A stretch of 52,660 bases of DNA from Zygnema cylindricum (taxonomy: Eukaryota > Streptophyta > Zygnematophyceae > Zygnematales > Zygnemataceae): the NCBI GenBank assembly GCA_037447655.1, contig JBBHKE010001268.1, forward strand, positions 1 through 52,660, given 5' to 3'. Positions 1 through 11,486 of this stretch are shown piece by piece; the stretch's first letter is position 1, and each line of letters begins with the position of its first letter. Made by a program: the position numbers and the translations under genes. Below the pieces are notes generated by a model. The model saw only the letters and a list, made by a program, of their open reading frames with translations, was not told the DNA's origin and made no database searches.

Positions 1-3000
1 GGCCTTTTCCCGTCAGGTTCAGAATCGGTGTGAGACAAGTCAAAAACACCTTCGGCATGTGCAAGCTTATGTTTCAAACCCAAAACTTCATTACATACCT
101 TTGTTACCTGCATAATATGAATAAAAAAATTGGTTAACCCTGGTCACAGACTGATTTGTAAGGAACCTAAGTTGACATTGTAATACAAGAAAGGTTTTGA
201 ATAAATAAGAGACAAATGATATTGTTGAAACGAAGAGTACAAAGAAATTTAGAATTTAAAATAATATTTCTATGCCACCCACAATCTTCTAAGAACTTCT
301 ATTCCAAGAAAAAATCATGTCCCTTCTTCTTTGAGGTCAAATGCCTATGACTCCCCGGCTTTAAAATACTAGTTACATTATCCTAGGTAGACACATTGCT
401 GAATAAGACACATAGACAAAAGACCTTTGTGATACTTTTAGCTCAAAGACAACAATGCCTTGCTCACCAAACCGTACCGATCAACGAGAGTCTTTGTGAA
501 AGTCTACCCAATTTCATAAATATTATAACCACGACAGACATCTGAAGGATTCATACAAACAATCTATCAATAATGGACAAGTCCCTCACCTTGTTCATCT
601 TTGGTACGACTGATGCTCCCAGATAATGCGACCCATATATACGAGTAAAAAAAGAATCTATCATATCAGGAACTTTCTCACTCTCTGCTTTGGGAATATC
701 CTGAACCAAGACAGCATACTGCTCTGGAGATGGTGGTGTATCAAGGCCCCCAAAAAATTTAGCGCGAAGTTGGACCACTTTTTTATACCCTCTTGAGAGA
801 AAAAAGAGGCATCCAAAAGCAATCCAATATGCTCCAAGAATACCTGCCCAAAGCCTCGGGCTTCCAGGCTGCCCAATTCAAAAGCAAAGCAACGTGTAAG
901 CAAAGAATAAGACTAAGGCAGGTTAAACTTTTGACAAAAATAACTGAGCAATTGAAGCCAATCAATGTGCCATAAGACGCGAAAAAAAAAATCGGACTCG
1001 TTGTGATAAATTATACAGCTAGCCAGCTGCAACAGTGTCTCATCAGTAGATTCCGCATAGTTTTCTTACTCTTAAATAAGCTTAAAATCATGTACATATA
1101 CAACCACAGGTACTCTAAACAGTTACTACATCTGCTACAACGGTTATCTGCGACATTATGAATCCAAAGGATAAACATTCACTACATGGACCAAAGGTAA
1201 AATGATGAAGAGGTGATGCATGTTCACCATCAGAAGGTGAACCTCTATAGTTAGCTTATTCATAAAAGGTAACTTTAAGGAAGCATGATGGTAAACAAAA
1301 AGTCCCAATCCATGACAAGATAAGAGGTTGGATGAGCACAATCGCCATGCCAGGCAACTCCTAACATTCTTTACATCACAACCATCACAACCGCTATCGA
1401 ATAACATCACAACCTTTTTTTGTTTGTTAAACACAAAAAATAACCTTGATAATCACAGAAAAACGGATAAATTACAGCAGTTTTGGATAGAATAGTAAGT
1501 TTGCGCATTAAAAGTCGGTTTTGATTCTCACCTCCACATTCCCCATAGCAAGCTTGTCAAGGTCATTGCAATTTAGCTTTAGTTTTGCAATATCATCATC
1601 ACTTTTATTAGGATTGTCGATAACTACACTTCTATCAAAGTCGTCGCAATAAGTATCTGTTCTTGAGACGCCAATGATCACTGGAGTACAGTACAAAAGC
1701 GCCCACAAACAGATCAAGAGACCTGCATTCCAAATCGGGCAGCGACACGAAATTTCAATAGCCACAAAACAACACTTCTGCTGACCGACCAACAAAAACG
1801 ACAACGAACAGAGTAAATTTTTGAACTAAAGCAAAACAAAATTGTCAAAAAATAGAAAAACGCTTGTGCGAATGAAATTACAGCAATTACTGCTAGAAAT
1901 GAAAAGCGGAAGTTGAAATGAACACATTCATAACTGTCAAGAAGAAAGTGACTGACAATTTAGAAAACTGTACAAGGAACATATCCCCTCAGATTTAACT
2001 AGACGTGTACAAGAAGTTAGTAGCAAATAAACGTGCAAATACACTTGAATTATGCATAACTCTTCATGCTCCAGGAAAAGGAGAAAAAGAGATGTAAAAA
2101 AAAGGCGATGAGAGCAAACAATCAAGAACCTGCAACTGTGACCGTTTCAAGACCAGGCTGCGAGCAAAAAAAAGCAGTCAATGCGAGTCAAACAGAGAGG
2201 CAACTGCAAAAAAAAATATAAGCAGCACGATAATCAAAAAACTATACCCCGAGAACACCACTATTACATTATAAAAAACAAATAAGCCAGCGAGTGAAAG
2301 TAAATTACTAGTCTGTAACTACAACCATGCAATAAATATATTTGAATAATAAGAGAAGTACAAGTACAAACACTAAGTACACACACAAAGCACAAATACG
2401 AAGCAGAAATACGAAGCAAAAATACGAAGCACAAAAACGAAGCACAAATACGAAGCAGAAATAAGAAGCAAAAATACGAAGCACAAATACGAAGCACAAA
2501 TACGAAGCACAAATACGAAGCAGAAATACGAAGAACAAATACGAAGCAGAAATACGAAGCAAAAATACGAAGCACAAATACGAAGCAAAAATACGAAGCA
2601 CAAATACGAAGCAGAAATACGAAGCAAAAATACGAAGCACAAATACGAAGCAAAAAAACGAAGCAAAAAAACGAAGCACAAATACAAAGCACAAATACGA
2701 AACAGAAATACGAAGCAGAAATACGAAGCAAAAATACGAAGCACAAAAACGAAGCAGAAATACGAAGCACAAATACAAAGCACAAATACGAAGCACAAAT
2801 ACGAAGCACAAATACGAAGCAGAAATACGAAGCAAAAATACGAAGCACAAATACGAAGCAAAAATAGGAAGCATGGACACGAAGCACAAAAACGAAGAAT
2901 AAATACAGAGCACAGATAGGGAAAACAAATAAGAAGCACAACTGCAGTACGAAGTTCAAATGGATAAGGAATCAGAAAGTACAAATCCGTACATGTCCAA

Positions 3001-3254
3001 AGGAAACGTATGTATATGGCGGCATCTAGTCCTGCTACTGCTGCCAGCTCAGCTTCGGATGTACGGAGCACATCCAGCAGCCAGCGAAAAGGACCTCGGG
3101 CTAAAGGCGGCCCGACACCAGACAGAATACGAGCAGGATAATAGATGACAGAGAGGGAGGGCCGACGAGCAAAAAAGAGGTAAATGATGAAGATAATGAC
3201 AAAAATAATCAAGTATGTTACGAGAGAAGTAGCGAAGGAAGAAGGAGACACCAT
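1..3254 (-). CDS. OSCA: OSCA/CSC1-family cation channel, 5' part (3' end outside window)
   Basis: Exons on the minus strand, joined in phase: 3254-2993, 1722-1532, 868-590 and 107-1, continuing beyond the left edge. Donors are GTACGG, GTGAGA and GTGAGG; acceptors all end in AG. The start is an ATG in a strong context (ACCATGG). The first 87 residues hold a membrane segment (about residues 13-29) and the family hallmark GLDAAIYIRFL (75-85). Exon 2 gives a second membrane segment (LLICLWALLYCTPVIIG). Exon 3 gives PGSPRLWAG followed by a third (ILGAYWIAFGCLFFL), then the start of the cytosolic RRM-like domain (PEQYAVLVQDIPKAESEKV). Exon 4 adds a helical stretch (KHKLAHAEGVF). Known members are hyperosmolality- or stretch-gated calcium-permeable channels of the plasma or internal membranes. 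About 280 of an expected 700-800 residues are present. Membrane location and function are inferred from the family. Confidence 0.9.
2385..2905. repeat. 12-bp minisatellite in OSCA intron 1
   Basis: About 40 copies of a 12-base unit (ATACGAAGCAnA on the plus strand) fill much of intron 1 (2992-1723). One position varies between C, G and A, and the order G-A-C recurs repeatedly, suggesting a 36-base higher-order unit. The array is open in several frames and gives long Phe/Leu/Cys-rich reading frames, which are products of the repeat and not genes. Confidence 0.95.
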
Positions 3255-4690
3255 GGTTAAACTTGAGGCGAAGTAACTTGGAGGGAGACAAGGATTCTAT
3301 AATTATATTGTGGCATAGGAGGGACGAAGGTGGAAAAGTATTACTGTATTAGTGATTTTTTAGTACGTATTTTATGAAGTATTGCTATTGGCCTACTGCT
3401 GACTTTAGGGTTTGTGGTTCCTGCAGAGTTTTCTGTCGAACGGCTATGAAAGTGTGAATGTGAAGAGAAGTATTTGTACGGGATTCGGACAAGGGTGACA
3501 ACTCCAGAAAAGGAAAATCGAAACGGTCCTGGCGACGGCGTTTTTTAAATGTGTACAGCTAAGCCCCGTGGCGTACTGCGGATAAGACAAAATATTGGTA
3601 CACGTTGCACACGGATTGAAAGTACAGTAGCATATCGTACATGCGTGTAAAATCAAGCCAACATGAAAAAGACAAAATCATATAAATTAAAATAGAGTTG
3701 CGTACAAATTAGGGCAGATTCTTATTGTAATGGAGGAACCTTTGTTTAAGCTGAATGTATGTAGAAATGGTTCGAATAACATAATTCTATTGGTCAAATT
3801 TTTTGTTTGTGAGAAGAAAAAGTGCTCGAGGGAGATATTTTTTGATTGAAACCGAGAGTCCTCTGTTTCGGTGTCGTATGTAATGATATAACCGAAAAGA
3901 AAAAACGTATTTTTTCCCGTTGCACCATTGTGCAATTGAAGCGCTACAGTACAGTACAGTACATAGTCGTCTAGAACTTTCGATGCGTACAGTATCAGTA
4001 ATTAACCTGTAAAAATACTCAATTTTAAAACATGGGAAAGATTTAGAGGACCATGAATTATAACTTTTTACACGCCATGTTTCCCGGGCAGTGTTTCAAC
4101 ATCTGCAAGAAGCAGCAGTTACCGCATCCACCAACACGGAAGACGCTACACGTTTCCCAACATTCGATGGTGCCACGTAGACCATTTTAAAAATGAGCGA
4201 CACGTGTTATGTGAAACGTGTTAAAATCCACACCAGAGTGGGTCTAGGCAACCTCCTATTGGTCCGAATTTACTGGAAACCGACAGGAGAACCTAACACT
4301 CGTCCCATCGGATTGCAAAAACAACTCAAAAAAAAAAAAAAAAAAATGTTTGTAACCGATATATTTGGTGCGAGAGGCTAATTTGAGTAATTTCTGCCGA
4401 AATTTGGAAAATAATGCATCAGCTTTGTCACCGCCCAAACCTACTATTGTACGACCTAATGTACGGCATGATCTGGTTCATGCGTGCGATGACGTGGCGT
4501 GACTCTAATTTTTCTGCAACATGAGAACTAACCACAGAATGACGTAAAAAAAAATTGCTGTAAACAAAAACCAAGTTCTATATTGTGCCACGTCATATAC
4601 AAAAATATGGTGCAGTACTCGTTTTGGTTACTGGCTCCACGCAATCTCGGTCATATCTTAGCTGTCAGCTTGACAAGCTAATTGTCTTTA
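3255..4690. other. Intergenic DNA upstream of the OSCA gene
   Basis: No supported gene. This stretch contains the presumed promoter of the minus-strand OSCA gene, just right of 3254. It also holds a short GTACA-type direct repeat near 3947-3966 and an A18 run at 4328-4345. Confidence 0.5.
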
Positions 4691-4696
4691 TTGTGG

Positions 4697-4921
4697 TACA
4701 CAGCCGTGTATCGCTATTAGCGTTAATAATATTTTCGCCACATAAAACATCTTTTTCCCGTACACTATTGTCCGATTTTTAATCTGAGACAACCAATCGG
4801 AAGCTGAGAATGTTAACTTTCAATCGCCACCGTCAAATCCAAAATCCGACAAGTGTGTACGGAGAAAAGATGTTTTAAGTGGCGAAAGAAACATTAACTC
4901 TAATAGCGATTCGCGGTGGTA
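4697..4921. mobile_element. MITE, family 1 (225 bp)
   Basis: The element has terminal inverted repeats of roughly 75 bases. The left arm reads CCGTGTATCGCTATTAGCG, then a TTTTCGCCAC block and a CTTTTTCCCGTACAC block. The right arm is its inverse, with GTGTACGGAGAAAAGATG then AAGTGGCG. A TA dinucleotide flanks both ends. It has no coding capacity. Confidence 0.85.
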
Positions 4922-4967
4922 CGTGCAAATAATGTCTCGGGGAAAAATATATCGATGGAGATGAATC

Positions 4968-5187
4968 TACACCGTCGATCGTATCTAGCGTGTATGTTTT
5001 TTCGCCACTAAAAGCATCTTTTCTCCGTACACATATGTCCGATTTTCAATTTGAGACCAGCAATCGATAGCTGAGAATCTTACCTTTCAATCGCAACCGT
5101 CAGATCCACAATCCGACATGTATGTACGGAGAAAAGATGTTTTAAGAGACAAAAAAAACATTCACGCTAAATACGATCGACGGTGTT
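4968..5187. mobile_element. MITE, family 1, diverged copy
   Basis: This is a second copy of the same element, 50 bases from the previous one. Its ends are the inverse of each other (CACCGTCGATCGTAT). The internal TTTTCGCCACTAAAAGC and CTTTTCTCCGTACACA blocks are present with their inverted partners. Confidence 0.8.
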
Positions 5188-6340
5188 CTATATCCGCGAA
5201 AATGTTTTTATCAAAGATTTAAATTTAATACGGCAAATAAATTCGTCACTAACGTACACAATTTGTACAAACGTACACAAACGGAGTCATTCTCTTAACA
5301 CAACGACACGTGTTGAAATCCAGCTCGCCAAACGCACTGCGTGACAGGAAGTTTTAAAGCATTTATGCTCAAAATTTTGTCACCTGTGAAAAAAAAAACA
5401 TTTATTTTTGAACCAAATGTCACGGCAACCGTGTATAATTATGCCCGACACAAACTTGCAACTCTAGGTTTATAGGGTTCCACGTGGCTGCCACGAATCT
5501 TTTTTTTTCTTGGACGGTCATTAATAAATAAAAATTGAGAAGTGCGATATTCCTAACCGGCAGAAGATTTATCAACGTGTCAAACGGATCAAAAGGATAT
5601 TAACATGTGGCACTTGTACAAAGAGTAGAGAGACGCCAAGTCGTACAGAATTGAGTGTACCAAATTGTTTGTCGTATTATAGGAAAACATGTGGTAAAAC
5701 GATTTGATTGACTGCAGATTCGCTTCCGTCAGTATATTTGATTATATAGTTATTTTCCCCCTAATGTTATCCAGAGCTTCAAAAAAATCACGCATCTACC
5801 GGGCTGATTATCCAAAATAGTGAAATACTGAAAATAGAGCCGTTGAGGTTTGGCATTTCAATTAAACTCCCGTTTAACGGTTTAATTGTCGCGATTAAAT
5901 CGAAACATGTACAGCGCGACCTTCAACAATACCATGTCGAATGTGCAAATTGCCAAATTGGATATTCTGACAAGCGTGACATGCGGGCCGTACGATATTT
6001 GTCACGTGGCTTGCGGCCGTCCGCGCGATTCTGAAAAATACAGTAGACCGCGCACTGCTGCGCGGGGGCAGCTGCACGCCTCCAAACATAGATAAAGTAC
6101 AATTCACTACAGTACAGTACAGCAAGGGTATCGAACAAGCGCCCATACAAGTGTGGGACCTTCGGCACCTCGCGCCGACATTTCTTACCTCTTGGGATCG
6201 GGTACGAGAAATAGGGTTTTGGGGTTTGGGTTATTTTTTTAATAAAAAAAAAACAAAAACAGAAAAAATAAACCCTAAACGAGCGGTCGCGGACGTCTTC
6301 GGCACCCCGGAGGGCCAAAAAGTTGCAAGATTCAGTATAG
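5188..6340. other. Intergenic DNA, no gene recognised
   Basis: I see no coding exon with splice support. The stretch contains a CCACGTGGC palindrome near 5486, a GTACA direct repeat near 6104-6122 and short reading frames on both strands without family resemblance. Confidence 0.4.
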
Positions 6341-6543
6341 TACACCGTGAATCGTTATTAGCCTTATGTACGCTATATCAGCACCCCAAAATTTTGACAT
6401 TGATACCTTAAATATAATAAATTACACTATTTAAGGACGTGGACCATAATCTGCCACGTCTCCTGGCACTAAATTAGAATGAATGATGCTAATTTTTTCT
6501 TTACACTAATAATTTCTATACGCTAATAACGATTCAAGGTGTA
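6341..6543 (+). mobile_element. MITE, family 2 (203 bp)
   Basis: TA-flanked element with ends CACCGTGAATCGTTATTAG and its near-inverse. An internal palindromic block around CACGTC/GACGTGG lies in its middle. An inverted copy of exactly the same length lies at 7235-7437. Confidence 0.85.
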
Positions 6544-6546
6544 CAG

Positions 6547-6775
6547 TACACGGTGCATCGTTATTAATGTTAATTCTTTTTTCGCCAATTAAAGCATCCC
6601 TTCTCCGTACACACTTGTCGAATTTTGGATCTGACGGTTTCGATTGAAAGGTAGCATTCTCAGCTTCCGATTGGCGGTCTCAAATTAAAATCCGACAAGT
6701 GTGTACGGATAAAAGATGTTATAAGTGGCGAAAAAAACATTGACGCTATCGTGATTCACATTTTACTGTATCTTC
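6547..6775. mobile_element. MITE, family 1
   Basis: The element starts 4 bases after the preceding MITE. It has the same TTTTCGCCA and CTTCTCCGTACACACTTG arm with the inverted partner GTGTGTACGGATAAAAGATG. Its right end is decayed. Confidence 0.8.
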
Positions 6776-7234
6776 CTGCAACATGCCACCCTGTACGACG
6801 TACCTAGCCACTTTTGCGGAGTATTTTTTGCGAGGTATTTATTTATTCTGCAGTTTCACTCTGAGCAAGATTCTGTAGACGGAGATTTGTGAATGAGAAA
6901 TTCGAAAACGGTCTAAAGCAAGGAGTCAAACGGCACAAGCAATCTCATTTTTCGGTATATCGCTTCTTATTTTATTTATAGCCTGGTCCTTGTTGATGTA
7001 CACGTAGCAAGTGGACTTTTCAAAAGTGGCAATTTTGGCGATTCCATTAACTGTTAAGGAACGCTGCCTTGAAACCAAATCGACGGTTATCTACAATTTG
7101 ACACGTGTCCTTGTCAATAGTTATTGAAATGTTGCCAAACATTTTTGATTTTTAAAAACCAAAACCAACCATAGAAGAATGCGGTGTGGCCGTTTTCCAG
7201 CGTACGGAACCGCCCTAGCTATCGATGTGTACGG

Positions 7235-7437
7235 TACACCTTGAATCGTTATTAGCGTATAGAAATTATTAGTGTAAAGAAAAAATTAGCGTCATTCATT
7301 CTAATTTAGTGCCGAGAGACGTGGCAGATTATGATCCACGTCCTTAAATAGTGTAGTTTATTCTTTTTAAGGTATCAATGTCAAAATTTTGGGGTGCCGA
7401 TATAGCGTACATAAGGCTAATAACGATTCACGGTGTA
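7235..7437 (-). mobile_element. MITE, family 2, inverted copy (203 bp)
   Basis: This is the reverse complement of the element at 6341-6543, with few differences, the same length and TA at both ends. The two copies lie 691 bases apart in opposite orientation. Confidence 0.85.
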
Positions 7438-8770
7438 GTGTGCGTTAGTGTAGCGGTTTTTCCACGTATGCAACCGCCCTAACGATCGATGGGCGGTAGA
7501 GCCTATGAGAGTGAAAACCCCGTCATTTCGCTCAGGGAAACCGCTAAGTATGACCGACATATAACCGTACATTACAGTACTGTACTTCTCAGCGAGGCGG
7601 ACCGATAGGGTTGGCAAGCGGCTTTCTTTAGCAGACAGCGAATCTTTGATACTCTTCATCACGAGCCTATGGCGGCGGGACGTATTGGTTTCTGTCAGAA
7701 GTCCACGCGTCGCTATTTGACTGCTAGAAAATAGTCGGTGATGTGCAGCTGTGCTCTGGCAGCTGACAAACGGTCCTAAAGTACGTCAGTATTTTGTCAA
7801 TCAATCCGTTTTAGCCACGTCGTCACCGTAACTAGATGAGGATTGTCAGACGCGTTTGTAGCACATCCATCGATGAAGTCGAGGTGTCGGCATTTTTTGG
7901 CAATTTGAAAGACTGTAACTCCGTTGGCTGCGTTGAAAATTTCAAATTTCAAATATTTGAGCAACATTTTCTGCATACTATTTGTCACCGGGAAATAAGG
8001 AGAACGCAATTTGTCGAATTCAAATAATTGGAACTTTGTCTGGATTTGTATTTTAGCATTTTCGTATCTCCCCTCCCGCCAATAAGCGAAGGTGCACGTG
8101 GAGTGTTTTCTAGATTGCACTTCACCACTACTGTACCGAGGTACCAGCTGGTTCGTAGACAAAGTACGAAAGCGTCTTATGAAATCGCTAAACGTACGGA
8201 TACAGACTGTTTTTTGTCCTTTAATCACAAACCACCGACACGCTTCCCCGGTTAGCGCGGCCGTCCTGACCGTTAACAACAACAGCGCAAATTACGTCGC
8301 CAGCCAATCATACCTACAATGTGAAACGAGGACAATATGGCCACGATTTCCACTTGTGAAAGACTTGAGACTGTACTAGATGTCGACACGTGGTAGATTT
8401 AGAGAGGTACATCCATCCTCGAGATAATCGATGCCTGATGCTGTTTTGACTTTCTGATGGTTGAGAAAATCTGGGAGGTTCCCGTATCCATCCACCTACT
8501 ATATTCCGAAGTCCGAACCACACTCATATTGAACGTTTTCTACAGAACACGACAAAACATTTAGGACAAAGTCCCAACGTTGTCAGAAACGTACATATAA
8601 GTACAATTTGTCCAGTTGTCCGATTTACGTGAAATTTTGTGCACCGTAAATCGCTATAATGTGAGTAAATTATTAGGGTGCGTCCCCATGTAATTGTAGC
8701 TATAGCGAACTTACTTTGTATTATAGCGAAGATTATCCGCACACGGTTTTCAAAGTGTCCCATTGTGTAA
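7438..8770. other. Intergenic DNA, no gene recognised
   Basis: An open frame of 161 codons lies on the minus strand (8282-7797), overlapped by open frames of 63-95 codons on the other strand. I recognise no family and see no splice or repeat evidence for it. A stray Harbinger-like left end (GGGTGCGTCCCCATG) lies at 8678, directly after a TTA. Confidence 0.35.
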
Positions 8771-9131
8771 GGGTACGTCCCCATGTAATCAGAACCTTGA
8801 TAAAGTATTTGGACTGTAGTGAGATTCTCCGTACTACTTTGAAGAGCGTCCCAATGTGCGAAAATGAAATCGGAACTTTGACATGTGACGGTGGTAGACG
8901 TAGGTACAACTTTGTGACGGATGAAGACGACTACGAAACTTTCAACAATCGGTGACAGTTGTAGACGTTTAGATTTTTGTAATTTTGTGACATTGTAGAC
9001 GTTTAGGGTTTTGTGACATTGTGACGCCATGAGCACTTGTGACAACGTCGACGTCACATATTTAAGAACTTTCTGCCGTGGCTATCCGATTTCGTTTTTT
9101 CGACTTTTCTCACTCGAATTAGCATAAAAAT

Positions 9132-10883
9132 TAGTGTTGGGTGTCGGGTAAATTCATATCGCGATAATCTTCATATTCGATAGATCGAGCAGAATCCTCA
9201 ATATATCGTACCCGTACCAACATAAACCATCGCGATACATATCGCGATATATAGTACTTTTTAAATATAATATTTTATATTTTTATATAATATGTTATTT
9301 TAGCGAAAAAGACAAATTGTCTGATACGTCACGTACGACGTGATTTTCGTTCCGTGACTTAGGGTACGCCCCTATGTAAGTGATACTTTGAAAAAGTTTT
9401 TTGGACTGTAGTGAAGTGTTCCATACTATTTTGAAAAGCGTCCCTATGTGCGAAAATGAAATCGGAACTTTGAAATGTGACAGTTGTAAACGTGGGTATA
9501 GCTTTGTGACGGTTGAAGACGACTACAAAACTTCCGACAATCGGTGACGCCAACAAAAACAACGACGGTTGTAGACGTTTGGATTTTTCTAATTTTTTTA
9601 AATGGCAGATGTTTGGGGTTTTGTGACATTGTGACGCCATGCTAGCTTGTGACAACGTCGACGTCATAAAATTCAATAAATTTCTAGCATGGCTATCCGA
9701 TTTCGTTTTTCATACTTTTCTCACTCGACTTACCATAAAAATATACATAAAAGGTAGTCAAATGAATTATTTTTTAAATATCTTTCATTTAATACCAGTA
9801 TTGTCGTGCCTCATTCTAAAAAGTGAGAGATAAAAGCGATAGTGTGACAAGAAGAGGGGAAAGGCGACGACGGCGCAAAATTCTGCATAAGGACCCATGA
9901 ATGAAAGTGGAGGTCCGAGACCCCTGCATATTTTTTTCCGTACGTATTCGTCTTTTCCGTACATGCACGTGACAGGCACGGAGAAAAATAATGAGTGCTC
10001 TCCCTCGTCCTAAAATTTTACCACTCGTGTGGCGCGGGCGTGGACCGTTTTTCGTTTTCGTTGTTTGGGCGGTACTTTCCCTGAAATCACCTCCCGAGGT
10101 GATTTTTGATGAACTTTTTTACGGGTTGGATTCTTTTGCCCGGGGGTCATAAAAAAGAAAACGCCAAATTTCGTTAACATGACAACAAACTTTAAGTACA
10201 TTCAAAGTATCGACTTGATGTTAGGTGTGCTTTTGAAGAATTGATTTTTTTTTACGGCTAACGTTTTTCTTGTACGGAACTGCGTTCTGGGTGAAAACGA
10301 CAGAATAAAGTCGATACTTCAACACATGGGGACGTAACCTTAAAGGTAGACTCCGCAAATGTAACCGACAAAAAAATACTAACTTTGTAATTCACATAAT
10401 TACTTATTTGGGGTATAGTTACATCAGGAGGTCTTTGTAATAGTACGAACAACAAAATTTATGTATTACACAGGCCTCGGTTACATCGCGTATCGTATGT
10501 ACACAAGTTTTCACATACGTGTTTGATTTGATTGATTCCTTGTAAGTTGACAATCAAATCTCCAAGATCGCCAAAGATTTGAAAACCGACCATTTTTGTA
10601 TAGAAATTCGTACTTGCGTATTACATACGTGTACTTCCCAAGTGTACCGCGTCAATGTATGGCAACCGGTGACTTTCAAGAAAAAACCGTATTTCTTTTT
10701 CGGCAAAGATTTTACGGTCACCTTGTCCGAAGGCAAGTGACTTTGGAGACTTGTGATTTTAGATTTTTTTTTAAATGCCTCGATATATCGGCGATACTAT
10801 ATACCGGCGATGTATCGCGATATTTTGATTTTCGATTCGATATATATCGAATATCGGCAAATGGTCCTCGATACCCATTACTA
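9132..10883. mobile_element. hAT-like non-autonomous element B, itself carrying element A2
   Basis: The ends are TAGTGTTGGGTGTCGGG and, on the opposite strand, TAGTAATGGGTATCGAGG. Flanks of 8 bases match at 7 positions (ATAAAAAT at 9124-9131, GTAAAAAT at 10884-10891), fitting a hAT target duplication. The regions just inside the ends are rich in palindromic ATATCGCGATAT. Element A2 is inserted at 9362-10339. A shorter relative without A2 lies at 30862-31508. Confidence 0.75.
9362..10339. mobile_element. Harbinger-like element A2 (978 bp) nested in element B
   Basis: The ends are GGGTACGCCCCTATGTAA and the inverse of GGTTACGTCCCCATGTG. TTA stands on both sides (9359-9361 and 10340-10342). The related element at 30862 has the uninterrupted sequence GTGACTTAAAGGTAGAC at this point, which is the empty site with a single TTA. 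The element is paralogous to A1. Confidence 0.85.
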
Positions 10884-11486
10884 GTAAAAATATACTGAAA
10901 GGTAGTCAAAATAACTATTTCTTAAATATCTTTCATTTCATACCAGTATTGCCGTGCCTCATTCTAAAAAGTGTGAGATAAAAGCGATAATGTGAGAGGG
11001 AGAGAGGAAAGGCGACGACGGCGCAAAATTTTGCGAAAGACCCATGAATAAAAGTGGAGGTCCGAGACCCCTGTAGATTTTTTTTCCGTACATGCTCGTT
11101 ATTTACGTACATGCACATGACCGGCAAGGAGAAAAAATAGAGAGTGCTCTCCCTCGTCCTAAAATTTCCCCACTCGTGTGGCGCGTGCGTGGACCGTTTT
11201 TCGCTCGTTGTTTGGGTGATACTTTCTATGAAATTTAGTCCTGATGCGATTTCTGATGAAGTTTTTTGATGGGCTAGATTCTCTTTCCCGGGGCTCGAAA
11301 AAATCAAAACGCCAAAATGGGTTCACATGACGACAAACATGATGTACAAACTATCGAATTGACGTTTGCTGTACTTTTGAATAATTGATTTTCTCGTACG
11401 ATTATAGTTTTTCTCGTGCGAAACTGCGTTTTGGGTGAAATTGACATGAAAAAGTCGATACTTTAATGCATGGGGACATACCCTAA

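Larger units (their letters stand above)
8771..11483. mobile_element. Harbinger-like non-autonomous element A1, split by a hAT-like insertion
   Basis: The left end is GGGTACGTCCCCATGTAA and the right end its inverse (CATGGGGACATACCC). The element is flanked on both sides by TAA (8768-8770 and 11484-11486), a 3-base TWA duplication as expected for PIF/Harbinger elements. It is interrupted at 9132-10883 by element B. The two halves (8771-9131 and 10884-11483) correspond to the left and right parts of element A2. No transposase is recognised. Confidence 0.8.

Noticed and set aside
2385-2905. Possible CRISPR-like array
   Set aside because: Unit of 12 bases without spacers, in a eukaryotic intron; it is a minisatellite.
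2264-3254. Long minus-strand frames of 206-293 codons rich in Phe, Val, Leu, Cys
   Set aside because: Beyond 2993 they only translate the 12-base minisatellite. The part 3254-2993 is real (OSCA exon 1), but the rest lies in an intron.
7797-8282. 161-codon minus-strand frame with ordinary composition
   Set aside because: No recognisable domain, no splice or start support and competing frames on the other strand. It may be chance or an old transposon.
8524-9057. 177-codon minus-strand frame, partly repeated at 9359-9676
   Set aside because: The shared part (MTSTLSQ to FIFAH) is simply the two paralogous Harbinger-like elements. The frame is broken by small indels and shows no transposase motif.
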